Shown here piece after piece: positions 1 to 5,968 of a stretch of DNA of 10,243 nt (position 1 is the first letter of the stretch; each line of letters begins with the position of its first letter). Under the pieces are notes generated by a model. It was not told where the DNA came from. It saw only the letters and a list, made by a program, of their open reading frames with translations, and ran no database searches. The position numbers were made by a program, and so were the translations under genes. The stretch comes from Spirochaetales bacterium (GTDB lineage Bacteria; Spirochaetota; Spirochaetia; DSM-16054; Sediminispirochaetaceae), in the NCBI GenBank assembly GCA_021767325.1, contig JAASTM010000037.1:1-10243 (forward strand), in the 5' to 3' direction.

Positions 1-150
1 CAGTGGGCGTCGTATCTTGTAACGGAGCTGGGTATTGAGCCGAAACAGGCGGAGAAAAAGCTGGAGTCTATGACCGACGGAGTACGAATACAAATGGAAG
101 TGAGCGAGAAAGGGATAGTATACTATATTTTCACCGAACTACAGAAATGA
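1..150 (+). CDS. C-terminal fragment of a small winged-helix-like protein (5' end outside window)
   Basis: Frame 1 is open from the first base to the TGA at 148-150 and gives 49 residues. The visible part starts WASYLVTELGIEPKQAEKKL, with the spacing of a helix-turn-helix (LxxxLGIxxxxAxxxLxxM). It continues into an alternating hydrophobic stretch around VSEKGIVYYIFTEL that resembles the beta wing of a winged-helix domain and ends four residues later. The fold is inferred from this pattern. The family, DNA target and full length cannot be told because the start lies outside the window. A 13-bp tandem repeat begins at the stop codon. No convincing rho-independent terminator follows, and the next gene has its own promoter, so the two are probably separate transcription units. 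Confidence 0.6.
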   Translation, partial: QWASYLVTELGIEPKQAEKKLESMTDGVRIQMEVSEKGIVYYIFTELQK

Positions 151-159
151 GGCCGGGCC

Positions 160-198
160 GATGACCCGAACAGATGACCTGGGCCGATGACCCGGGCC
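160..198. repeat. 13-bp tandem repeat, three copies plus a degenerate fourth
   Basis: Three units with consensus GATGACCYGGGCC start at 160, 173 and 186. The middle unit differs at one position and the first unit's end is diverged (GAACA instead of GGGCC). A degenerate copy with one inserted base (about 146-159) precedes them and contains the TGA stop codon of the upstream gene. The repeat therefore grew from, or invaded, the 3' end of that gene. The rest of 199-291 is non-coding: a short GC hairpin (CCCGC/GCGGG, 257-268) and an AT-rich stretch before the next promoter. Confidence 0.75.
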
Positions 199-291
199 GG
201 CGGCCACTGCACACCTGCCTACCTCCATGCCTGCACGGAGCCTTTCGCCCGAAAACCCCGCTCGCGGGCATATAACATATAGATAAAGAAC

Positions 292-322
292 TTGACAGCC
301 GGCAATCCGGCGTGATTATATT
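292..322 (+). promoter_or_regulatory. Sigma-70-type promoter of the DUF1576 operon, with palindromic spacer
   Basis: A perfect TTGACA (292-297) is followed by ATTATA (315-320, 17-bp spacer) or TATATT (317-322, 19-bp spacer). The spacer contains the perfect inverted repeat GCCGG-CAAT-CCGGC (298-311), a plausible operator. The predicted transcription start falls at or next to the GTG start codon at 328, and no Shine-Dalgarno sequence is present, so a leaderless mRNA is likely. The hexamers are seen directly; the start site is inferred. Confidence 0.65.
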
Positions 323-327
323 TCTGA

Positions 328-1581
328 GTGGATTCAAACCATAAAATATTACTGATCCTGCTCTTAGTTATTATTGGGCTTCTCATCGCAACCGGCGTAC
401 TCGTCGACGGGTTCGGCCCTGGGTTTGGTGGATTTCTGGAACTGCAGTTGCATCCGGCCCGGCTGATTCATGACTTTATGGAGGTCCAGGGAATCGGCGC
501 AACCCTGATAAACGGAGCCCTGGTCGGCCTGATCGGGCTGCTGTTGGTGCTCATAAATAAGGTGAAAATTTCAGGCCCTACCTATGCGGCGATACTAACC
601 CTGATCGGTTTCGGATTTTTCGGAAAAACAGCCTTCAATATTCTCCCGATTTTTTTCGGAGTATATCTGGCAGCCAAATACGTGGGAAAATCATACAGGG
701 AATACATCATAATTGCCCTGTTCGGAAGCGCCCTGGGGCCGCTCGTGAGTACCATCGCGTTCGAACTGGGTTTGCCCTATTCGGCCTCATTCCTGCTGGC
801 GCTGGCCGGGGGAATTGGGACGGGCTTCCTGCTTCCGGCCATTGCCGTATCAATGCTCCATCTGCATCAAGGGTACAACCTCTACAATATCGGCCTTACC
901 TGTGGATTTTTCGGTTTATTCGCCGCCTCGCTGCTGCGGGCCGGCGGGCACACATTTCAGGCGGCTCTCAACTGGTACGGCGATTTCTCACTTGTACTGA
1001 GTCTGCTGGTCCCGGTCCTGTCGGGGCTGCTGATCACTGCCGGCCTGATCTTGGGCAGAAAGACCGCCTTAAAGGATTTTGCGGCCATCCAGACCCATAC
1101 CGGCCGGCTGCCATCCGATTTCATGGACATGGAATCGATCGGCGGGGCCCTGATCAACAGCGGAGTCATCGGTCTCCTCTTTTCGGCGTATGTCTTTATA
1201 ATCGGAGCGGATTTTAACGGGCCGGTCATCGGCGGGCTGTTTACCATCATGGGTTTTGCAGCTTTCGGCACCCATGTGAAAAACTCCTGGCCGGTGGCGC
1301 TGGGGGTTATATCCAGTACCCTGGCATTCGGCATGTCGCTTACCGCTCCCGGTCCGGTGCTCGCGCTCATCTTCGGTACCACCCTTTCTCCGATTGCCGG
1401 CCAGTTCGGGCCGCTGATAGGCTTTATTGCCGGCTTTATCCATCTGGTCATGGTCTCTTTCACAGGTTCCTGGCATGGCGCGATGAACCTGTACAACAAT
1501 GGATTTGCCGGAGGACTCACGGCAACTCTGCTCATCGCAGTGTTACAGTGGTATAAAAATAACAAAGCCGAGGCATCATAA
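328..1581 (+). CDS. DUF1576-family polytopic membrane protein with internal duplication
   Basis: This is a 417-residue integral membrane protein. Almost the whole chain is hydrophobic segments broken by short polar loops, with a first segment at about residues 6-27. It resembles the DUF1576 family, known from spirochaetes and clostridia and lacking an established function; a transport role is plausible but inferred. Two halves align at an offset of about 215 residues: MEVQGIGATLIN (51-62) against MDMESIGGALIN (266-277), and the GP...GF..FG block (83-99) against 298-314. FGSALGP (132-138) matches FGTTLSP (349-355), and HQGYNLYN (180-187) matches HGAMNLYN (383-390). Such inverted or tandem duplication is typical of secondary transporters. 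The start is GTG at 328 without a Shine-Dalgarno sequence, directly downstream of a strong promoter. A well-spaced ribosome site and a 24-bp gap link it to the next gene as an operon. Confidence 0.85.
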   Translation: MDSNHKILLILLLVIIGLLIATGVLVDGFGPGFGGFLELQLHPARLIHDFMEVQGIGATLINGALVGLIGLLLVLINKVKISGPTYAAILTLIGFGFFGKTAFNILPIFFGVYLAAKYVGKSYREYIIIALFGSALGPLVSTIAFELGLPYSASFLLALAGGIGTGFLLPAIAVSMLHLHQGYNLYNIGLTCGFFGLFAASLLRAGGHTFQAALNWYGDFSLVLSLLVPVLSGLLITAGLILGRKTALKDFAAIQTHTGRLPSDFMDMESIGGALINSGVIGLLFSAYVFIIGADFNGPVIGGLFTIMGFAAFGTHVKNSWPVALGVISSTLAFGMSLTAPGPVLALIFGTTLSPIAGQFGPLIGFIAGFIHLVMVSFTGSWHGAMNLYNNGFAGGLTATLLIAVLQWYKNNKAEAS

Positions 1582-1605
1582 CATTCTACACAGGAGGTTC
1601 TTTAG

Positions 1606-1986
1606 ATGAAGCGAAGAGAACAGATACTGCACCTCATCAGCGGTATAGCGAATTATCTACTCAACGAAGACCCGCGGCGAATGGTAATTTCTCTGCATCA
1701 GGAGGAGGACGGTCTTCACCTGAGCATAATGGACGATAACGATCACAGCGACGAGGAAATCGCGAAAATGGAGAAACAGCTCAACTCGAGTAAACGACCG
1801 GAGCTGGCCGGCTACTACGGCGCGATGACCGGTCAGGATCTACTCGGAAACTCAAAGCTCGATTTGCTGGGCTGGCAGGTAAAACACACCGATATCACCA
1901 GGATAGACAAGGGCATCAAGATCGATCTCTGGGTCGGTGGCGATCGTTTTCAGAGCCAGAAGTTCAATATACCTGAAAAAAAATAA
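1606..1986 (+). CDS. Hypothetical 126-residue cytosolic protein, operon partner of the DUF1576 protein
   Basis: I do not recognise this protein as a named family. It has no signal peptide or membrane segment and is strongly charged. The start is secure: AGGAGG (1592-1597) sits 8 nt before ATG. It lies 24 bp after the membrane-protein gene with no promoter between, so the two are almost certainly co-transcribed. Motifs that stand out are IANYLLNE (14-21), an acidic SIMDDND (40-46), RPELAGYYG (64-72) and LDLLGWQVK (85-93), then an alternating strand GIKIDLWV (103-110). The order (helix with Asn, beta pair, DDN, glycine-rich middle, final amphipathic strand) is loosely like a degenerate GHKL/HATPase fold, but the canonical glycine boxes are missing, so this is weak inference. 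A regulatory or accessory role for the transporter-like partner is the simplest idea. Confidence 0.75.
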   Translation: MKRREQILHLISGIANYLLNEDPRRMVISLHQEEDGLHLSIMDDNDHSDEEIAKMEKQLNSSKRPELAGYYGAMTGQDLLGNSKLDLLGWQVKHTDITRIDKGIKIDLWVGGDRFQSQKFNIPEKK

Positions 1987-1993
1987 GATGAGT

Positions 1994-2272
1994 TCGGGCG
2001 CGCCCCTCCGGCTGCGCCTGCGGGTCGGGTGCTACGCTACTACTCCTCGGGGCCTTATACCCGCCCCGAGCCAGGGGGCTCGCTGCCGTTCGTCCCTGGC
2101 TGGATGGGGCGGCGGCCCCTGCGGGGTATACTTGGTTGCATGCCCGAGCAACGAACGAAGTGAGTGGCCAGGGCGCTGCGCCCCCTCGCGCATAGTGAAA
2201 AGTTGCGACGTCGAAAGTTCCACTTAACAGATGTTGAGTTAAGTTCCGTTGCCGGGGCTGCGGCGCCGCCCC
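1994..2272. repeat. GC-rich palindrome-dense intergenic block (candidate repeat element or structured RNA)
   Basis: About 280 bp lie between two genes with overlapping open frames on both strands but no credible start, ribosome site or protein. Inverted repeats are unusually dense: GGGCGCGCCC (1996-2005), an 8-bp stem CTCGGGGC/GCCCCGAG (2046-2053 with 2063-2070), and AGCCAGGG/CCCTGGCT (2069-2076 with 2094-2101). Others are GGGGC/GCCCC (2106-2119), GTTGC/GCAAC (2135-2152), GGGCGC-T-GCGCCC (2171-2183), CGACGTCG (2206-2213), ACTTAAC/GTTAAGT (2222-2228 with 2238-2244) and CGGCGCCG (2261-2268). Base composition differs sharply from the AT-rich promoter just downstream. This fits a dispersed intergenic repeat of the genome; a structured leader or non-coding RNA is the alternative. 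Element ends are approximate and no transposase or target duplication is seen. Confidence 0.5.
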
Positions 2273-2273
2273 C

Positions 2274-2302
2274 TTGCATAGCGCCTCCGCATAGAGTATT
2301 CT
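2274..2302 (+). promoter_or_regulatory. Candidate promoter of the flagellin-like gene
   Basis: TTGCAT (2274-2279) and TATTCT (2297-2302) are separated by 17 bp, each matching 4-5 of 6 consensus bases. The predicted transcription start is near 2308-2310, only a few bases before the ATG at 2314, and no Shine-Dalgarno sequence exists. A second -10-like TAGTAT lies at 2306-2311. A direct repeat GCATAG occurs at 2276-2281 and 2289-2294, 13 bp apart across the spacer, with another copy at 2190-2195. These could be a regulator site, but that is speculative. Confidence 0.45.
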
Positions 2303-2313
2303 AATTAGTATAT

Positions 2314-3126
2314 ATGGACTCAATAAAGATATTTGTAATAATGGCTCTCTGTTTGACACTGGCAGTACCGCTCAGTCTTGCCGGCAGTGAGGCCTATGTG
2401 TTTATACCGGACAACTCCAACTTTATGCTTACCGCCGGCTCGGTCGGACGCCATACGCTCACCCGTCACTCCCGGCTATACAGCCGCATCCATTCTCATA
2501 TCCGCAGGCTCTCCTCCGCACAGCGCATCACCAGGGCCGCCGACGATCCGGCCAGCCTGGCGGTGGCGGAGAAGATGAGTGCCCGCATGCGACAGCTCGA
2601 GCGCGAGGTGATGAACGCCGAGGACTATCGCAACCTTCTTCACTATAAAGAGGCGGTCATCGCCGAGAATGTCGAACACATTCAGCGCCTGCGACAGCTT
2701 GCTATGCGGGCCTCCGGGGGACTGCTGTCCGCCTCTGACCGGGAGCTGCTGCAGTTCGAGGTAGAGCAGCTGCTGCGGCAGATCGATATGAATGCACACA
2801 CCGCCGAGTTCAACCGCAAAACCGTGGTGCCCGGGCTTACCCCGGCCGCCCTGGGCCTGGAAGGCTTTTCGGTGGTGGAAGACCCTGCTGCTAAAATCGG
2901 CCGTCTGGACGAAGCGCAACGCCGGCTCATCAGCCTACGCACCCGGACCGGACTGCAATCGAGGACCCTGCGGCTACAGATAGACGGAAAACAGTTCTAC
3001 ATGCTGAACCTGCAGGACTCTGAGAGCAGAATTCGAGATCTGGATATTGGCGCGGGCCTGGCCGACTTTTCTAAAGATATGGTGCTGTATAAAACCAGCA
3101 CCGGTATGATACTGCACAAAAAGTAA
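2314..3126 (+). CDS. Flagellin-family protein with N-terminal Sec signal peptide
   Basis: The 270-residue protein carries flagellin N- and C-terminal (D0/D1) domains and almost no central variable region. The N-terminal domain runs from about residue 38 to 174 and contains RRLSSAQRITRAADDPASLA (64-83), AEKMSARMRQL (85-95) and the helix pair ending near FNRKTVVPG (166-174). The C-terminal domain (about 192-270) contains IGRLDEAQRRL (195-205), TRTG (210-213) and ESRIRDLDI (237-245). The end is shorter than typical flagellins, lacking the last residues usually needed for polymerisation. Unusually, homology begins near M38 and is preceded by a signal peptide: a hydrophobic core at residues 6-22 and a cleavage site after SLA (21-23). 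Normal flagellins, including spirochaete FlaB, have no signal peptide and leave by the flagellar export apparatus. An internal start at M38 (2425) has no ribosome site. The product is inferred to be periplasmic or exported; filament, sheath or cap-like roles are open. Confidence 0.8.
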   Translation: MDSIKIFVIMALCLTLAVPLSLAGSEAYVFIPDNSNFMLTAGSVGRHTLTRHSRLYSRIHSHIRRLSSAQRITRAADDPASLAVAEKMSARMRQLEREVMNAEDYRNLLHYKEAVIAENVEHIQRLRQLAMRASGGLLSASDRELLQFEVEQLLRQIDMNAHTAEFNRKTVVPGLTPAALGLEGFSVVEDPAAKIGRLDEAQRRLISLRTRTGLQSRTLRLQIDGKQFYMLNLQDSESRIRDLDIGAGLADFSKDMVLYKTSTGMILHKK

Positions 3127-3129
3127 AAC

Positions 3130-3158
3130 TTGTAAAAAAGTACCTGTACTAGTAATGT
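3130..3158 (+). promoter_or_regulatory. Candidate promoter of the diguanylate cyclase gene
   Basis: TTGTAA (3130-3135) and TAATGT (3153-3158) are spaced by 17 bp; the -10 match is weak. The predicted start is at or next to the ATG at 3165, and no Shine-Dalgarno sequence is present. An inverted repeat AGTAC-CT-GTACT (3139-3150) lies in the spacer, as in the promoter at 292. Read-through from the flagellin-like gene 38 bp upstream is equally possible. Confidence 0.35.
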
Positions 3159-3164
3159 ATCAGT

Positions 3165-4865
3165 ATGGAATCTCTCCCCGGTGAAATATTTCTTTCAGCC
3201 CTCTCATCGGTCAGCGATGCAGTCATCATCACTCATGCGGCCAGGAATCAAGCCGGTCCGCACATCCATTATGTGAACACCGCATTCGAACAGATGACCG
3301 GGTATAAGCTTGGGGAGATCCGCGGCCGCAGCATTGCCGTAGTGCAAGGGCCGGATACGGACCCGGTTGTGCTGCAGCCGGCCCGCGAAGCTTTTCAAGA
3401 CCGAATTCGCATCTACAGAAAAGATGGAACCTCGTTCATAGCTGAATGGAAAACTGTCCCTTACTCCGCTGAATCCGGCCGGCCGGAATATTATATCTCG
3501 ATTCTGCGCGAGCTCACCGCGGAACTCAAAGCCCTCCGGTATACCCGGCAACTCGAGCTGATTCTACACCTGCGCCGGGAGATAACCTCCGAGGGTCTCA
3601 ATCTCGATGCGGTCCGCCAGCGGGTGGCCGATGTAGCGCTGGAGATTACCGAAGCCGAGGCTGTAGTGGTCGAGGAGCCTGAGGACCAGCATATGGTCTA
3701 TCGCGCCGTTGCCGGCCGTGCACTCGGGAACCTGGGGCTCAAACTGCGGATAGATCAAAGTATTTCCGGACTCTGTTACCGCACCGAAGAGACCTTGATC
3801 TGTTCGGATTCACAAACGGACAAGCGTATTCACCTCAAGGAAAAGGCGCTGGAAATCGGCTTTCGATCGGCCATACTTGCGCCGCTGCTTCACCAGGGCC
3901 GCTGTTACGGTGTGCTCAAGGTCTACTCCTCGCGGCCGAACAGTTTCTCCACGGATGACCAGCGGCTCATCGAACTCAGTTCCGATATTCTGGCTTCGGC
4001 ACTTTTCGACGCCGTGGCCTTCGACGAAGAGGTCCGCAAACGGCAGATCCTGCTGGATGCGGTGCCGATTTCAATTGCGTATATCGATACCGACCGCCGC
4101 TATGTCGAGGTCAACGCCTCGCATGAGGAAATCTTCGGACTGCCTGTATCGGAAATCCGCGGTAGGCCCCTTCGCAGCATTCTACTCCAGGACAACTACA
4201 ACCGCTTACGCCCCTATCTCGACGGAGCCTTATCCGGCGAGAGCGTCAATTTCGAAGTGGAGCTGCAGCTGGCCTCGGGAGAAGAGCGGACCTACCGCGG
4301 TAATCTGGAGCCCCACTACAACAGCCAGGGTAGAGTAGTCGGCTGCTATGCAGCGGTGCAGGACGTCACCGATGTAAAATTGGCCGGTGAAGATTTTCTC
4401 ACCGGCCTCCCGAACCGGCGCAAGTTCGAGGAGCTGGCCAGTTTTCTCATGCACAGCCGCGAGCGACAGGGGGGCCATATAAGTTTTCTCATGCTCGATA
4501 TCGATCGGTTCAAACTAGTAAATGACAATTACGGTCACGCCGCCGGCGACGAGGTCTTGAAAGCCCTCGGCACCATCCTCAGCCGCTCGGTCCGGCGGAC
4601 CGATGTATTCTGCCGGTGGGGCGGAGAAGAGTTCGCCATACTGCTGAATGAGAGTGATCTGGAGAGTGCCAGAGTGTTTGCCGAACGACTGCTCACTACA
4701 ATCCGAAGCTTTGACTTCGGAGAGCCGGGCAGCATTACCGCCAGCGCAGGCATTGCCGAAGCGGGCCCGGATGAAGCGCTCAACGCGCTGCAGCACAGAG
4801 CCGACCAGGCCCTCTACCGGGCCAAGCAAGCCGGCCGGGACCGGGTAGAGGCGCTCACCTGTTAG
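3165..4865 (+). CDS. Diguanylate cyclase, PAS(LOV-like)-GAF-PAS-GGDEF
   Basis: This 566-residue soluble sensor enzyme should make cyclic di-GMP from two GTP. Its domains are a LOV-like PAS (about 10-120), GAF (about 145-285), PAS (about 290-405) and GGDEF (about 408-566). The GGDEF domain keeps DFLTGLPNRRKF (410-421), the metal-binding LDIDRFK (444-450) and the active motif GGEEF (486-490). The inhibitory I-site RRTD (477-480) sits five residues before GG, so product inhibition is expected. The first PAS has the LOV-type stretch VQGPDTDP (60-67), but the LOV core NCRF is replaced by SIAV (56-59), removing the photoactive Cys. The flavin-contacting Asn and Gln positions also appear lost, so light sensing is unlikely. 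There is no membrane segment. The gene ends 11 bp from a convergent gene. Catalytic activity is well supported; the signals sensed are unknown. Confidence 0.92.
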   Translation: MESLPGEIFLSALSSVSDAVIITHAARNQAGPHIHYVNTAFEQMTGYKLGEIRGRSIAVVQGPDTDPVVLQPAREAFQDRIRIYRKDGTSFIAEWKTVPYSAESGRPEYYISILRELTAELKALRYTRQLELILHLRREITSEGLNLDAVRQRVADVALEITEAEAVVVEEPEDQHMVYRAVAGRALGNLGLKLRIDQSISGLCYRTEETLICSDSQTDKRIHLKEKALEIGFRSAILAPLLHQGRCYGVLKVYSSRPNSFSTDDQRLIELSSDILASALFDAVAFDEEVRKRQILLDAVPISIAYIDTDRRYVEVNASHEEIFGLPVSEIRGRPLRSILLQDNYNRLRPYLDGALSGESVNFEVELQLASGEERTYRGNLEPHYNSQGRVVGCYAAVQDVTDVKLAGEDFLTGLPNRRKFEELASFLMHSRERQGGHISFLMLDIDRFKLVNDNYGHAAGDEVLKALGTILSRSVRRTDVFCRWGGEEFAILLNESDLESARVFAERLLTTIRSFDFGEPGSITASAGIAEAGPDEALNALQHRADQALYRAKQAGRDRVEALTC

Positions 4866-4876
4866 GGTCGGCTGTT

Positions 4877-5866
4877 CTATTGCCGTTGGTGCTGCATGAG
4901 GTCGCGGTTGGCCATACCCAGCTCGCGCCACGGGCTGCGGCTCTCAATGGAAGCGAAGAGAAACAGTGTTATGCCTGCCGTCGATGAGCCCAGGAGGATG
5001 CCCAGGGCGGTCCAGTCATCGAAGGGCTCCTCCGGTTCGGAGTGCGTGCCCAAATAGATGAGCGAGCCGATTTGCAGGCCAGCAAGACCGAAGAGTGTTG
5101 CCAGGTACAAGGAGTCGGTCACCACCTGCCGCTGGGCCGCCTTTTCGTAGTCGCCGAGAGCGGCGGCGGTCTCCGGACTGATGCCGGGCTCCTCCTGCAG
5201 CATGCGGATAAAGGGGAGAAAATTGAGATCCCAACAGTCTTTATACTCATTCCCGCCGAAGGAGAGACTGCAGGGGGGAGTGTAGGTAATGGGAAGTGTA
5301 TGGGCCGGCTGCGGCCAGCTGATCCTGGCCAGCAGCTCCTGCATCCGCTCTTTACCGGCCGGCGCAGCGTCGTGACTTGCTCGCAGCTGGGCTCTCAAAA
5401 ACCAGCCGCTGCGCTGGTAGAGCTCCAGGACTTCGATTTTCATCGGCTCGTCACTGCCGGCCGCCGGAACGGAGGAGAACTCACAGAGGACTCCAGGGTC
5501 CTCAAAGGGGCCGTATACCCGTCGCCGAGGCTGCCGGATGGAGAGCTGTGGCGGGCCAGCGGCCTGCATCGCCCCGGCAATGCGCTCGAACTCCTCCTCC
5601 AGACTGATCCTGGCGGGATAAACCCGGATTTCGATCTTGGCCGACACCCCCTGCAGGATGTACTGCACCACCGCGCCGCTCTGTTGTCGGGGGCTACCAT
5701 CGGGAAGATGGATAACGGTTTCTTTGCGGATAGGATAGGGGAAAAGGGTCGATGAGGGCAGGTGGCGAACCCCCGCATCCTCGCTCACCAAATCGATGGA
5801 CTGCGGACACAGCCATGCAGGAGCGGAGATAAGAACCGCGAGCGATAGGATCAGCATCCTATTCAT
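4877..5866 (-). CDS. Hypothetical exported protein with two C-terminal membrane segments
   Basis: I do not recognise this 329-residue protein. It starts with a signal-peptide-like segment (MNRMLILSLAVLISAPAWL) and continues as a mainly extracytoplasmic domain of about 220 residues rich in Pro, Arg and Glu. Two hydrophobic segments follow at about 251-273 and 284-306, separated by an acidic loop (SEPEEPFDDW), then a short basic tail. Cysteines at about 128, 199 and 211 of the exported part could form disulfides. The start at 5866 is preferred: AGAGGG (5874-5879) lies 7 nt before it, whereas the upstream ATG at 5872 is only 1 nt away. Its own promoter lies at 5891-5919. It converges with the cyclase gene across 11 bp. 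It may be a spirochaete-specific envelope protein, but the function is unknown. Confidence 0.75.
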   Translation of the reverse strand: MNRMLILSLAVLISAPAWLCPQSIDLVSEDAGVRHLPSSTLFPYPIRKETVIHLPDGSPRQQSGAVVQYILQGVSAKIEIRVYPARISLEEEFERIAGAMQAAGPPQLSIRQPRRRVYGPFEDPGVLCEFSSVPAAGSDEPMKIEVLELYQRSGWFLRAQLRASHDAAPAGKERMQELLARISWPQPAHTLPITYTPPCSLSFGGNEYKDCWDLNFLPFIRMLQEEPGISPETAAALGDYEKAAQRQVVTDSLYLATLFGLAGLQIGSLIYLGTHSEPEEPFDDWTALGILLGSSTAGITLFLFASIESRSPWRELGMANRDLMQHQRQ

Positions 5867-5890
5867 TCTCATACCCTCTATGTACCTTAT

Positions 5891-5919
5891 AATATATCCC
5901 CCGGAATTCTACCCGTCAA
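5891..5919 (-). promoter_or_regulatory. Promoter of the exported-protein gene
   Basis: On the minus strand TTGACG (5914-5919) and TATATT (5891-5896) are separated by exactly 17 bp, each matching five of six consensus bases. Transcription would begin near 5884, giving a leader of about 18 nt that contains the AGAGGG ribosome site for the start at 5866. The promoter lies between this gene and the LuxR-type gene upstream, so the two need not be an operon. Confidence 0.7.
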
Positions 5920-5968
5920 TATTTTGAGAGAGGACGCAATGGCAGTTCTGCTAATGAGGATTCCGGCT

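Noticed and set aside
131..337. Minus-strand open frame of 68 residues
   Set aside because: It is built from the GC-rich tandem repeat, overlaps the promoter and the start of the DUF1576 gene, and shows no protein-like features.
957..1565. Long minus-strand frames opposite the DUF1576 gene
   Set aside because: The plus strand encodes a recognisable membrane protein with internal repeats; the opposite frames are shadows caused by GC bias.
1937..2359. Several overlapping open frames of 63-131 residues on both strands
   Set aside because: They are low-complexity translations of the palindrome-rich GC block with no ribosome site, and one runs over the signal peptide of the flagellin-like gene.
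3165..3530. Blue-light (LOV) photoreceptor
   Set aside because: The photoactive Cys and the flavin-contacting positions appear to be replaced, so a light-sensing claim is not supported.
4702..4721. 7-bp stem TCCGAAG/CTTCGGA
   Set aside because: It lies inside the conserved GGDEF coding region and has no T-run; probably chance.
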